A stretch of DNA of 64,000 bases from Eucalyptus grandis (GCF_016545825.1 NC_052616.1:53887716-53951715), one strand, 5' to 3'; numbered from the stretch's first letter, positions 49,623-61,657 are shown. The notes: a model not told the origin generated them from the sequence alone. Translations and numbers: made by a program.

Positions 49623-50288
49623 GGAACTTAGGGCCCGTTTAGTTCGGATTTGGGGAAAAGCCCTTGAGAGAATGCAAATACCTTTGAGGTAAATGGGTTT
49701 TCTGAAATGTTACACTTTGTTGGTAAATTGTAACCTCAAATAGCATTGAAAGGTAACTTTAGTATAAATACAGTTTGGCAAAACTTACATTTGTAATGGA
49801 CTTTTACTTTTATCTTCTTCTTTTTTTAAATCTAAAAATCAAATCTAGTGGTCGGCGATGACGGCGATGGCATCGCCTAAGGTCGCAGAGGCTAGATCTA
49901 TTGTTGCCAATTGGTTCCGTGCAACCTCAGGCAGCGTCACCAGCGGTCCGCGTGACCCAAGCGACATCGCCTGGGTCGCGGGTCGCAGGTCGCGCCACCC
50001 CAAGCAATGGTCACTGGGGATGCGCGACCCCCAAGCGACGGTGGCGGCTGCCGGAGAACCCAACTCTCAATGGGAAAGAAGAAGACGAATGAGGAAGAAG
50101 AAGATGAACAGTGAAATTTTGCATTTCCAAAATGCCCAATGCCCAAAGCAGCTCTGAACCAGCATTAGGCTTTCAGCATTGGGAATGCTGATATTTGGCC
50201 AATGAGCTTTCCAAAATATTTGCCAAATGCAAAATATTTTCCCCAAAGGCTTTGGGTAGGTTTTGGGGGCCTTAATCATAAACGAGGC
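49623..50288. mobile_element. MITE candidate with 11-bp flanking repeats
   Basis: gggcccgtttagtt near the left end is mirrored by 'aaacgaggcc' near the right, and further in 'tttggggaaaa' by 'attttccccaaa'. Perfect direct repeats cattcaaccta flank it (49612-49622, 50289-50299). The GC-rich middle (49855-50090) encodes no recognised protein. Confidence 0.6.
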
Positions 50289-50563
50289 CATTCAACCTAC
50301 ATACACAAAATTGTCATAACTAACTACATTTCCAAAGTAAAAACATGGCAATGAGTAACATACATTGCCCAAAATATGGTAACACATCTCATTATTCTTC
50401 AACTATGGTTAGCTCAATAGCTTCTTCTTATTACTTAGTTTAAAACTTACCACAAACCAAAAAAACACAATAATTTTAACACAAGCAACATTCGATAAAA
50501 CACTTTTTCAATTTACATCTTCTTCAAATGGTTGGCCAAAGATTCTGGACCCTTGATATTTGC

Positions 50564-50797
50564 TTACACTGAGTCCGCATCATCCAACTTGTCTGTCAAT
50601 ACGAGCAAAGGTTGATTTAGTCCTTGAAGTAGCTCCAAGATCACCTCTATTGCTTGATTAAAAAATTTTGCATCGACCCACCTAAAATATCCACAATTGT
50701 AGTTTTGTTTATACTTAGGGCATCCATGGAATATTCTCTCGGGATTATATCTTGTCCAAGTTATTCTTATTGGACTTTGCAATCCATAATAGCAAAC
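50564..50797 (-). pseudogene. GRF-type zinc-finger fragment
   Basis: Reads CYYGLQSPIRITWTRYNPER, then IFHGCPKYKQ and CGYFRWVD, followed by a helical tail AIEVILELLQGLNQPLL to a stop at 50564. GRF fingers have Cys-x-Cys-Gly ... NPGRRF..C ... C.FF.W; here the second Cys is Tyr. An in-frame stop lies two codons before the first Cys, next to a possible splice acceptor (aatag). It is best seen as the last exon or a fragment of a larger gene, perhaps element-borne. Confidence 0.6.
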
Positions 50798-51230
50798 CTA
50801 TTAACCTTAGTCTTGGCTTTATTGATGCAATCATGAACTATTTCTCCTGCTTCTTCTCTCCATTGTGAATATAATGAGGTGATTTGCCACAATTTGAAGC
50901 ATTGGCGTTCGATCAAATTTATTAAAGAAAGAAGTTGAATTATGCCCCCAATTTCTTTAAACTAGGTTAGGATTCTACAAGCAAATGTCTAAACAACATT
51001 ATTTGCCATATCAATTGCTGACTTCATCTTACCAGTGAGCCACGTCAATTGATTGATTTTTGATTAATGCCACTTCAGATTTTGAAATAAGGAAAATTGT
51101 TAATGGCACTCAAGTGATCAATTTTTTAAATTTTTTGCACTCAAGTGAGTAAAAGAAAAAATTATGGCACATATATGAACATCATGCAAAAGTTATTGTC
51201 CTAGTGTTTTTATCTCATCTTATTTGAGAC

Positions 51231-52620
51231 TAAGGTTGGTCACTTCGGCCTTTATTTGAGATAAAGGCCACTCTAGTCTTTTTTTTTAAAGAAGATGGCC
51301 CAACTTCAAGCCTTTTTTTTTTAATAAAAAGGCTTCACTTTAGGCTCTTAGTAAAGAAAAAGCCTACTATGAACCATTTTTCAAGAAAATGGCTCCATTT
51401 TGTGCGCTTATTTAAAATTTTCCCCTCGTTATACAAACATATACAAATAGCGTATAGAATATTATAAATCTCATCATATCTTCATCTAACATAACCTTAT
51501 CCTATCCAATAAAAAGTCTAGACAACCATATGTAGCCTAAAGGTGTGACTAGTTTTCCTTACTATTAAGTCAAAAAAAGAAAGTGAAAAAAAAAAAACCC
51601 AAGACAGCGACTTGCTATAGGAATAAATGTACTAGATATTTTAAAACTTATCATGAAAGTACAAATAAAAATTAGAACTTGTTAAATTGGTATAATCAGG
51701 TCTTTTTCGTGACTCCATACATTGGCTAATAGAAAATGATTACGTGACTTTTTTTATTATTTTTTTTTCTCTCCTACATGATAATGATATGACTAAAACA
51801 CAAATCATAAGGTTAATATGACATTGTTTTGGTCAAAATCAAAATTTTTAAATAATTTTATTTAAATTATATTAAAAATAAGCAAATTCAACAATATATT
51901 TAATATAATTTAAATAAATTGCTTCCTTGCCAAAGTTTAACCTTCTTTCTATTTTTTGTGTTTTTTTTAAATGTTCTTATTTTTAATATAATTTAAATTA
52001 ATTTTTAGAAAAAGTCATATTTACACTAAAATGACATCATTTTAGCCACATAACACCATGTAGAATAGAGAAAATAATATATATAAAAAAAACCACGTCA
52101 GCATTTTACATCAACCAAATTAGTCAAGGTTAACCTAAAGACTTGATTGTGCCAATTTGATAAGTTTTAAGATATAATTTTAATTTTTGAAAGTTTTGGG
52201 ACTCAACTACACTTTTATTATAAGTTGTAGGATTTACAGTGCACTTATTCCGGAGACTTACATACATTTCGTTGAAGAAGAAAATATGAAGATGGCCACT
52301 TTGGAAGCACATCAACAGTCTCGGTCTTCACTCCTTCGCGTAGAATAAGGTTGTTTCCGCGTCTCTAGCTTTGATCAAACCCATTGTTGGTGGTGGTGGT
52401 GGTGGAAGCCAGAAGATCAACGTACGCATTGAACAAGTCGTCTAGCTTCAGTTTCAATGTCCCTCATCTCTTCGCAGTCATGAGGTGCTATACTAGGAAT
52501 TGCGCCGTTCGGCGCGCCATTTCTAACGCAGTTGTCCAGCTTCTCTCTCTACAAAATGATAATTTATCCGTGAATCTAGTCCATTCTAATTGAGAGTTTC
52601 CCCGTTCTAAAAGCTGTCCT
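51231..52620. other. AT-rich DNA, no supported gene
   Basis: Homopolymer-rich. 52310-52600 is less AT-rich and may be upstream sequence of the gene starting at 52746. The short frames in it match nothing I know. Confidence 0.35.
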
Positions 52621-52745
52621 TTATTTTATTTCTATTTCACTGCTCTATTCAGCGTCCCTCCCTCCTTCCCTCTCTCCCTCTCTCTCTCTCTCTCCCTGTG
52701 ACAACTTTCTCTAGATTTAGCAAGGCTTATGACTTAGTCCGCAAG

Positions 52746-55700
52746 ATGGGAATCCAGAGAACTTCTGAGAATTTCGTTGTCAACATGGAAAGCTTGTCGA
52801 ACATCGCCATGAAAGAGAGTGCTAAGAGCTCCTGGATCATGGTGTTTTCTTTTTCTTTTTCTTTTTCCTTTTTTTCTTTTTGGGCTCTTCAATTACTCCA
52901 ATACGTTGTGGTTTCTCATCTTGTTCCTTTTCCAGATATATCTTCTCGGAAAGAATAGTGTTTTTTTCCAGTTCCCACATATTCTTCTCTCCAATTCTGG
53001 ATTAATGTATGAATGACGATGAGCTCCGAAAGAACAGCAGATCGAAATGCCATTTCCAATTTGTCGACAGTATAAAAATTTTGCCAGACCCTCAAACGTT
53101 TCTATAGGAATGAAATTTGCTAAAAAAATAACTCATTGTGTTCTTGCCTTCGTTTTCATATATGATATTCGTTACGTAATGAAATGTTCCTACGCTCTTC
53201 ATGGCAAGATAACACTTGAAAACTTGCAGACAGGGGCCACAAGGAAGAGCTTTAAGTGTGGAGCTGAGAAGAAGACTAATGCTAGTGCTAATGCCAATGC
53301 TCATGATCATAAGACCGATGCAGAAAAAGCAGGTACAAGATATTTTTCCCTTCATAAAAACTTCACTTGAATTTTGGAAGAATTTGTTCTCATTCCTCAT
53401 GATGTGCTTTTTTTTTTTTTTTAAATATTGTCTATGCTTATTCCGAAAGGTAATTACCAGGATAAGGAAGCCATTTATCATGATAATTGATACACAATTT
53501 ATTCAATTTTTCTTATTAAATTTATTGTTTTCATACCAGAGGTAATGGCCTTCTTTAATGTTATGTCAAAAGAGGTAAGGTAGGGGGTAAAGGGTTAGGT
53601 CGCAAAGTTAATGAATTGGGCACCCTCTATTTACGGGTGAGAAGAATCTTTCTTTTGGCTTTCCATCTTCTAAATTCTCTAGGAATTGAGAATCGAAATT
53701 TTTTTTAGAAACTCTCTAATGGGTGCTCTCCTACTTGGAGGTCTATTGACTAGGCTTCCTATATGAGAGACTTTTCAAATTAAGTGGGACTACCGACTAA
53801 AGATTTAGGGGTTTGATATAAGGATTTGTTAGTTATAGTAGAACAAAAAACTTACACTTCAATGTTAGATGAGTAGTGTGTATATTTGGAGTTTAGTTCT
53901 CCATTTTTCTACGCGTCAATAATCGACCGGTGAGGATATAAGTAATTTTTTCTACCGGCAATGGAACTAACAAAAATTGGGTTATAACAGTAGCTTTCTT
54001 TGATCGACACATCAATAGATCTTGGTTAGGGTTCCTGTCTTTTTTACCTGCTTATTTATAATAATTATTTGACAAAGGAACATCATAATTTATTAATCGG
54101 CATTCTCAACAGAAGAGGCTATCATTATTAGCACACCGGAAAGACCAAACATGGAGGCCGGAGGGATGACAGCCGAGCATTCTAACGACACACGAGCAAA
54201 TAATCAGAATACTATCACCACCACCATCTCCGGTGTCGTCAATGACGGCAAATGCACCATAGCTGGTGGCAAATGCATCGTTCGGAGGAGTGGCTCAAAA
54301 CGTACTTCTCTTTCATGGATTCTTGAACCTAAGAGGATTTTCGTCTTCTTTGCTACCTTGTAAGCGCTCGAGTGTCCTCACCTGGCCATCTTTCTACAGA
54401 ACTTTTCAGCTCCATTGCTGATCTTAAAGCACTTACACTACAATCGTATAATTGTTTAGTTGTATTGAACCAAAATTACAATATGTTTAGCTAGACATTG
54501 AAGCTATGCATTGATGATCATTCCATTTCACTAAACATTTCCCTCTCTATATGGCAGATCAAGCATGGGAACAATCCTTCTCATATATTTCACTCTTTCT
54601 ATCACCAAACCCCAACCGGGTGGCAATTCCCCTTGATCTTGAACCATCAAGTTGCATTCATGTTCGGACATTGAAACACACCCAATTAGTCCTCCATAAT
54701 GCCAAAGAAAATCATTTCTTTGAGATCTAGAAACAGCTTTGTTGCATCGTCCTGATTCAGTGGGCACTATTTCTGAGGAATCTTCTCTGAGCATGGAATT
54801 TGCAAGGCGTGATGATTAAAGGTGAAGTCAATTCAAGAAAAAGAAGATAGTGGAAGGAGACGTGGTCAGATAAGGGACAGCTGAAAGCTCACATGCATTT
54901 TGCTATTTAACAATCTCTCTCAGCCTCACTTGTCTTTTTCTTTATTGTTTTTAATCCTTCTTTTCCCTTTTGGAGGAATTTTTCAAATGAGAACAACGCC
55001 ATGTGCCGCTGAGACAAACAGTGGGAATCTTGTATTTCTAAAGGCATGGTAATATTTTATCTTATAAATAGAGAGGATGAGATAACGTCTCTTTTTGCCT
55101 TTTTTGGCTCCATACCTCTAGCCTCTATTGCACTTTGGGCTGTATGGCTTCATCAATCAAAACCTTTTTATTTCTTTATTCATTCGTTTATTTTTATTTG
55201 GTTTCAATTTGCCTCATTGAGTGTGGGGGAAGCTTTTGAAGCCAATCAAGTGTTTCAACTTTGAGCTTGCACGCACAAGCTTGCGCAAATTTACTTGCCC
55301 TTTTAACATTTCGTCCTAAAGAAATCCTTATTCTTCTATATAAATAAGGTACGAATATATTTGTCAAAATTGTAACCATGAAGTAAGAACTACTGTAAGT
55401 GCTCCCCCTTAGAGATATGTCCTTAAGCACGTCAATCAAATTAAAGCAAGACCTGAATCAAGGGATCCATTCCAAGGTGGGCTGATTTATTGCCAATACC
55501 CTGGACTCACTCAATAAGTTGATTCTAATATGTTGGAACCAGAAACCGAATTGAGACCCTTTGGAACCAACCTGAAACTGACCTAAAATTTGTCAACTTG
55601 TTTTAGAGAAGTTGAAGGGTGATGGCGTCGCCAAAGTGCAGGCCGAAGAGAGTGCGGTTGAGGTTAGCACATCGGACAATGTTGGGGAGCTGAGGAAGGA

Positions 55701-55866
55701 ACTCCAGAAGCTGCAAAAGTCGGACCAGTTACATCTGCCACAAGAAGGCTATTTCTTCATATACAAGCAGAACTTGAGGGATGAAGGTAGGTCGTTTAGG
55801 TGGCACCATGTTGGCCAGGGTAACACCATTGAGATTTTCAATGGAAGCGTTGCGGGCGGATCATAG
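52746..55866 (+). CDS. Small protein with ubiquitin-like C-terminal half (four exons)
   Basis: Exons 52746-52841, 53209-53332, 53540-53574 and 55609-55866 join in phase to 513 nt (170 residues). Exons 1-3 encode MGIQRTSENFVVNMESLSNI, ITLENLQTGATRKSFKCGAE and EVMAFFNVMSKE. Exon 4 encodes KLKGDGVAKVQAEESAVEVS, then DNVGELRKELQKLQ and GYFFIYKQNLRDEGRSFRWH and HVGQGNTIEIFNG, ending VAGGS. Its order (strand, helix, 'GYFFIYKQ', 'GNTIEIF') parallels ubiquitin's '[11 protein letters not shown]', 'QRLIFAGKQ', 'STLHLVL'. The exact family is not recognised. A CT-rich leader (about 52660-52697) precedes it. Exon 1 has a weak donor (GTGTTT; GTGAGC in copy 1), so expression is uncertain. The exon model rests on phase and copy comparison. 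Confidence 0.55.
53575..55608 (+). repeat. Intron 3 unit of the ubiquitin-like gene, copy 3 (in place)
   Basis: Begins GTAAGG and ends ttgttttagag. Matches the copies at 31975-33960 and 38510-40555, somewhat more diverged. Because here it is bounded by splice sites of an in-phase gene, this is likely its native context. No terminal inverted repeats were found. Confidence 0.75.
54151..54636 (+). CDS. Small membrane protein candidate nested in intron 3
   Basis: Exon a (54151-54359) encodes MEAGGMTAEHSNDTRANNQN to KRIFVFFAT. GTAAGC donor; acceptor ggcag at 54557. Exon b (54558-54636) continues SSMGTILLIYFTLSITKPQP to a stop, 95 residues in all. One hydrophobic segment (IFVFFATLSSMGTILLIYF) spans the splice junction, and the same splice restores the same frame in copy 1. 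The N-terminal part is polar. It could be a real nested gene or the N-terminal exons of a larger type II membrane protein captured in the unit. Family not recognised. Confidence 0.4.
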
Positions 55867-55945
55867 CTTCGTTTTTATTTGCCCCCTTTTTAACGTCTAT
55901 TCTAGTTATGTTCTCCCAATCTCTAGGATGTACACTTAAATTTTA

Positions 55946-56817
55946 GGAAAAGTGCTAAAAAAGTCCTAAACCTTTTGTATTTATGTCAATTTAGTTCTAA
56001 AGCTTTTTTGATGCCAATGAAGTCTTAAACATTTTTTATATTGTGTCAATTCAGTCTTTTCCAACCAATTTTAGCCATTTTGTTGACTAGACGCACAAAG
56101 CCGGTGACATGGCACGATCGGCACTAACGTTGACAATTTTTAATAATATTTTAATATTTTATATTTTTTTCTTTTTATTTTGATTTTTGTTCTTTTTTCT
56201 TTTATTTTTTCCTTTTTGTTTTTTATTTATTTCTTTTCCTCTTCTTCTTCTAGCCGATCGCCGGACCTCGGCGATCAACCGGAGGCGACGGTCGACAAGG
56301 TCGAGGTCAACCTCGCCGACCACCTTACCAAAGGTGGCCGCGAGGGTGGCATTTGCCAAGGCGGCGAGGCTCGCCCTCGCCAAATCCGGCGAGGTCAAGC
56401 CTCGCCAAATCCGGGGCGAGGGTCAAGCCTCGCCCATGGCTAGCAAGGGCGAGCTCCACCAACTCAACGCAAGGAGGTGGCCTTGAGCTGGCCTCACGCC
56501 GAGCCGGCAAGGCTCGCCCTTGCCGCCCAAGCCTCAAGGGCAAGCAAGGCTAGCCCTCTCCGCCCTACGCGAGGCTGCCCTCACGGCCACTAGCGAGGTG
56601 GCCGGCGGGTCGACCTCGACCTCGTCGGGCGTCACCTCGGCCAATCGCCGAGGTTCGGCGACCGGCCGGAGGAAGAAAATGAGAAGAAAAAAAAAAAAAA
56701 AGAAAACAAATTCAAAAATATTTAAAATATTATTCAAAGTTGTCTACGTCGCGTCAATCAAATCATGTCGGCTGGTTAGCGTCCAAAAGGTTTAGGACTT
56801 TTTTAGCACTTTTCCCC
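55946..56817. mobile_element. 872-bp Mutator-like TIR element
   Basis: The left end ggaaaagtgctaaaaaagtc mirrors the right end (complement ggggaaaagtgctaaaaaag). Perfect 10-bp duplications ttaaatttta flank it (55936-55945, 56818-56827). It has the same GC-rich gcgagg/cctcgc core as the elements at 1331 and 60141. It sits 80 bp after the stop codon of the ubiquitin-like gene, so it may lie in its 3' UTR. Confidence 0.85.
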
Positions 56818-56926
56818 TTAAATTTTAGAAAATCCAAAACCTCAGCCACCATAATACACCGAAGCACCATCACCGTATTCAACCACAAACGACCTCAAAT
56901 CCTAGTTTTAAAACCATTGATCTAAG

Positions 56927-56931
<5 letters not shown>

Positions 56932-56985
<54 letters not shown>
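56932..56985. repeat. (CT)n microsatellite
   Basis: About 27 CT units, uninterrupted. Confidence 0.95.
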
Positions 56986-56987
<2 letters not shown>

Positions 56988-56999
56988 CAAGCCCTCCCC

Positions 57000-58240
57000 C
57001 CCGGGTCCTACCAATGAAAAGTCTAGAACACTGTCAATCACTCCCCTTTACCCTATCACATCTTCAGTAGAATGTGGGCCTTTAAAGGGCTTACATCCAA
57101 ACATCTGACCGGGGAACGGGGCAATGCTCGTCGATCTCCGGTGAAGAGGGTAGGCATTCCACGCTGTATACATAGGGTTGCAATAACAAAGTGAGGGATA
57201 TCCCGGAGAAATGTCGTTATTGCTCTCTTCCCTGCCAAGTTCACTACACACCAAACCTATAGGGGAGGATTTGCTTAAATCTAGCTTTGATTGTGTTTGG
57301 TTGGTGTATATGCACATTTCACTTTTAGATTCTACGAGTTACCCACTACCCACCCTCCCAAAAAGAAAAGGGTGTCTATGTGGGTTCACTTCTATTCAAT
57401 CTTGACCCTTAAAACACGAGTTCACTCTTTCCCACCAGCTGTAAAATGTCCATGAATGGGATTGATATCACACATGGCAATTGTTTGGTTTAGGTTAGGT
57501 TATCCAGTTTTTCAATATGAAAGTTAGGAGAAGAGTCTTGCGAACCTCAAAGCCTGCTGATGAAGTTGCTTCTAGCCTTGATCTTAGTAAGGCTGGACAT
57601 TTTCCACCTTTATCCTGAAGTAGCGTTTCCGTTCTCTTTCCTCGGCCAACCCCTCCTATGGAATTCTTTTGTTATCGATAGGATCCCTATCATCACTATT
57701 CAACAAAGAACAGAGGACCACTATCTTGGGTCCATACTTAAAGGAAATTGAGGCTTTGACCGTTGGTGCGAGTTCCGTTTCAGGCACATCAACTTTGAGT
57801 TTTGGTTCTAGGGTTAGCCTTTCCTTTTGGCTGAGTTAACTTTTTTTTATGTATCTTCGCCGCATAAGTCGTTTTGCCTATTTGGAACTATATAGAAGCA
57901 TGACTTACTTCTTCTGCTTCTGCGGTTTCTATTGAAGGTGCATAGAGCAGCTTCATTGCTAAGTGGTCTTTCCTCAATTAGCATAGTTTATATGCAAATC
58001 AAATGATTTTCGAAGATGAACTGATCCCTTGTGCGCGAGGTAGACGGGAAGCACCGGTAATGTGGATTCAATCCAAGGTCATCCCAAAAGATGGAGCTAC
58101 GTCTTTTACCTTGAATTGATAAGTAAGATTGCGAGGCCACATTCTTTTTCCCTTTTACTAGAATGTGGAGGAACGGGAGACCAGGAACCGCTCCCGTTGC
58201 TTACTCAGTAAAGCTTTGGCCTCCTCTTCCTCTCTAAATC
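57000..58240. other. Organelle-like insert (possible mitochondrial DNA)
   Basis: Composition changes sharply: balanced base use, few homopolymers, no short repeats, unlike everything around it. Phrases such as 'ctgaccggggaacggggcaa' and 'gaccaggaaccgctcccgtt' have the flavour of plant mitochondrial spacer DNA. No mitochondrial gene is recognised, so this is a judgement from texture only. Confidence 0.35.
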
Positions 58241-58305
58241 GCATATGCACCTTCTTACAGTTAAGAATATTTATGTTCCTATTTGGTTGAGCATTTATTA
58301 TAGGG
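58241..58305. repeat. Relic of the ubiquitin 3' flank (copy E)
   Basis: 'gcatatgcaccttcttacag' to 'gttcctatttggttgagcat' matches 2959-3015 and 61709-61775, the distal flank of ubiquitin loci A and C. It ends where a TIR-type end (gggaaaattatccaaaaatt) begins. Confidence 0.6.
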
Positions 58306-58307
58306 AA

Positions 58308-59110
58308 AATTATCCAAAAATTCCTGATTCTATTGTATAGTGGCTAATTTAATCCTAGACTTTTTAATTTTACCAATGCAGTCCTAAATCTTTTGACAAC
58401 TTGCCAATTAAGTTCTAAATGTTTCAATTGTGCTAATTTAATCGGGCTAAGAATAACGCAAGTGCCATAACTTTCGTACGAAGCTCACTTAAGTGTCATA
58501 ATTTTTTTCCACTCCTTTGAGTATCATAAATTTAAAAAATTGATCATCCGAGTGCCAATGCTGATTTGCCTTGTTAGAAATTCTAATGTGGATGCCAATT
58601 GCCTTACGTGGATACACTAGTATTGATATGGACAATTTATAATTTTTTTTATAATTTTTTTGTTTTGTTTGAATTTTTATCTTTATTTATTATTTTCCTT
58701 TTTATAGGGCCGCCTCGCTAACGATGGGTGAGGCCACAAAGGCCCTCGCCAAGTTTGGGTGGTCGTGAGCAAGGTTGCCTTGCACGGTGTGGCCATGAAG
58801 GCCCTAGGCGAAGGCCATCACAACCTCATCGGACATAGCTGAGGCCATAAAGGCCCTTGCCAGATCTAAGTGAGGTAGCCTCACCTACAGCAACCTAGAC
58901 TTAGCAAGGGTCATCGTAACCTAGCCCCGGGCTAATGAGGCCGCGATAGCCTCACCTTGGGCCTTTGCAACCAAGGGCAAGGTGGCCTTCGCTGGGTTTG
59001 CAGGAGGGTTCGTAGCCAACAAGGATATTAAAAAAAAAAAAAAAAAACAAAAACAAAATTCAAAAATGAATCAATTTTTTTTAAAAAAGAAAAAAAAAAA
59101 GAAAAGACCA
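58308..59110. mobile_element. Overlapping TIR-element remnants with GC-rich core
   Basis: 58311-58450 has the left-end layout of the Mutator-like family. At about 58452 it switches to a second family ('aagtgccataactttcgtac', shared with 46972). 58710-59010 is the GC-rich box whose continuation is the counterpart of 1-205. Right ends are not clear. Confidence 0.45.
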
Positions 59111-59439
59111 CATAGGATGATTTGCCAAAAATGACACTTAAATGATTGATTTTATTTCGAGAGTGAAGGTAGACTTACTTTAAAACAAACCATTATAAAC
59201 TTTTTGTGCAATCTCCTCTATCTTTAACGTCTTGTTTGCTATTTTTTGTAGACTTTGGTACACTAGTGAATATCATCACATCACTGCCAACTTTCAAATT
59301 CAGACTTTTGTGTTTTGGTGAAAATTATATATAGATGCAGATTTCGCTTGAATCTGACAATTCTTGTCTTGACTTTTTTTTTTTTTTGGCTGCTAATTGT
59401 AAAATCACCTATTCACCCCCTTCAAGGTGATACTACTAG

Positions 59440-61330
59440 CTATAATAGAGAGGAAATTTGAAATGCAAATTTATGTTACTTACTTACTAAGAAATGAGCA
59501 CATTCCTTCATATCTATCTCTTTTAAAGGTAGAATGTTCTTTGTAGCGAGAGTTTCAAGCCCCTTCTCACTAAGATGACTAAGTCTCATACGCCATAGTT
59601 CAATTAAAGAGTCATCCATTGCATTTATCTCCTCCTTTATCAACTTAGTTTAAATTGTCTTGGGTGAAAGTCTTTTTGCCCTTAGCCACCACCATTGAAC
59701 CTTTGATAAATGTCCATCATGAAATGAGGCTACGGAATTAATAAATCAGCTAAAGTCTTGATATTAAGGTTCGCACAAGCATCGTTAGATGAATACAATA
59801 TAGTCATTGGATGCAACTGTCATTGTAATTTGCTTCTCTTCTTTCTTTCCTTCTCCCTTTCTATCGTGGGATTAAAATGTCTTTGTAAACTTGCATTTTC
59901 TAGCATCATTTCCCATCTTGCTGCAATTATATCAATTCAAGTTTCAGTGCATCCAAGTTATTTACCGCCATGCCCAATGTATCCCACTGTTAGGAAAAGT
60001 ACCAAGCAATAAACATACTCACAACTCATCTCCAAAATCAATTTCCAAATTTGTCAACTTCACAACATCTTGAAATTCACTCAAACGCTCTAACATATTG
60101 CTCCCTTCCATGTACCACAAGTTTACAAGTCTTTTAACTAGGGAAAATTACCAAAAATCCTAAACTCATTAAATTTTTTTTCAAATCAATCATAAACATT
60201 TTCTTTCTTTCTTTCTTTTATCAATTAAGTCCTAAACCTTTTGTAATTATGATGATTCAGTCCATCCGGCCAAATTTGGCTGGCTAGCACCAACGTGACG
60301 CTGGTTGGCATTGGAAGACGATTTTTTTAATAATATTTATTTTTAAAAAAATTATTTTTTTTCTTTTTTTCCTCCTCCCACCTTCCTTTTCTTGCTCTGA
60401 GACTAACCATAGGGGAGGGACGATCATCAGATTAATGCAGCCAAGCAATGGCGAGCTTGCCTTGCCATCGATGGGCAAGGGCAAGCTTGATCAACCACTA
60501 GCGAGGCAAGCCCTCACCAATGGATCGACGAGCTTAATCTCGCCATTGTTGGGCGAGGGCGAGCTTGCCCAACCACAGCGAGGCAAGCCCTCACCCAATC
60601 CAGTGAGGGCTTGCCTCACCTAGCAATGGCAAGGTAAGCCCTCGCTAGATTTGGGAGAGGTCAACCTCGCCCAATGATGGCAAGGTCGAGCTTGCCCTTA
60701 CCCAACAATGACGAGGCGAGCTTGTCACTAGCCGACCACATCAATCCAATGATCGGCCCTCCCCCTTTGGCCGATTGCCAAATGTAAGAGGAAGAAGGAG
60801 AGAGGATGAAAAAAGATTGAGAGAGAGATAGGAAAAATAAAAGAAAGAATAAACAAAAAAAAAATCGAAAAAAATAAAAATATTATTAAAAAATAGTTCG
60901 CCGGCGGTAGTTGGCATCCACTTCAGCACCAACCGGCCAAATTTGGCTAGATGAACTGAATTAGTACAATTACAAAAAGTTTAGGACTGAATTGGCAAAA
61001 AAAAAAAGATTTATGACTAAGTTGAAAATTTTGTAATAGGTTTAGTACTTTTTTGATAAAATTCCCTTTTAACTACAAATGCTTATTTTGTGTTCTCTCG
61101 TAGAGATTTTGTAATTTCCTTCACAATGGTTCAGTATTTTTTTTTCTGAGCAACATAAAAAAAAAAAAATCATTATCATCAATCCATTATCAAATAAAGC
61201 CGACCATTTTCTAATTCATGCGCTCCCATTCTTTATCTTCCTTCTCATTTAACCCCATCACTATAGATGGGATCATACAAATCTTTATAATATAATATAT
61301 CTTCCATTCAAGACTTCTTAATAGAGTAAT
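59440..61330 (-). mobile_element. Ty1-copia gag relic, right-arm copy
   Basis: Homologous to 600-2640, with the same domain order and many of the same lesions, so the retrotransposon was already decayed before the duplication. Interrupted by the Mutator-like element 60141-61066. Confidence 0.75.
60141..61066. mobile_element. 926-bp Mutator-like TIR element, right-arm copy
   Basis: Ends gggaaaattaccaaaaatcc and ...ttttgataaaattccc, with perfect 9-bp duplications ttttaacta (60132-60140, 61067-61075). It is inserted in the copia gag codons following AFLVK. It shows the ancestral state of the diverged duplications around 1331-2341. Confidence 0.85.
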
Positions 61331-61618
61331 TCAAGGCATTTAACTTAGATATGATGCCACTAGTTTCCTTAATTTAACATTAGCTCTATTTTACCGCCCA
61401 AGTCGAATATTTGTCTGTTTTGGCATGTGAACTGGTCTCTAATTTGGGCCAACAGAGCCAAATACAATTCTAGCATTAAAAAGAAATAATAATCTTGACA
61501 AAAAAAATTTAAAAATAAAAAGAGCTAGTATTTTCTCAGCCAATATTAGTGAAGGCCAGTTCAACGAGCGTAGAGTTTTAGAATTTTACCTTATCTTTTT
61601 CCCCCCGAAAATACTGAT

Positions 61619-61621
<3 letters not shown>

Positions 61622-61657
<36 letters not shown>
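61622..61657. repeat. (AT)n microsatellite specific to the right arm
   Basis: About 18 AT units where the left arm (2911-2925) has only five or so. Confidence 0.95.

Larger units (their letters stand above)
46972..51230. mobile_element. Inverted-repeat ends about 4.2 kb apart (large or composite TIR element)
   Basis: The sequence at 46972-47110 ('aacactatgaatgtcataac', 'ctcacttgagtgctataatt') is mirrored by 51080-51230 read on the minus strand ('aacactaggacaataac', 'actcacttgagtgcaaaaa'). Between them lie a solo LTR, a MITE and a GRF zinc-finger fragment. No target duplication was found, so this may be one element with nested insertions or two separate members in opposite orientation. Confidence 0.4.

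Noticed and set aside
54531..54794. 87-codon minus-strand frame in the intron unit
   Set aside because: Opposite to the spliced plus-strand reading, and no recognised motif; treated as a shadow.
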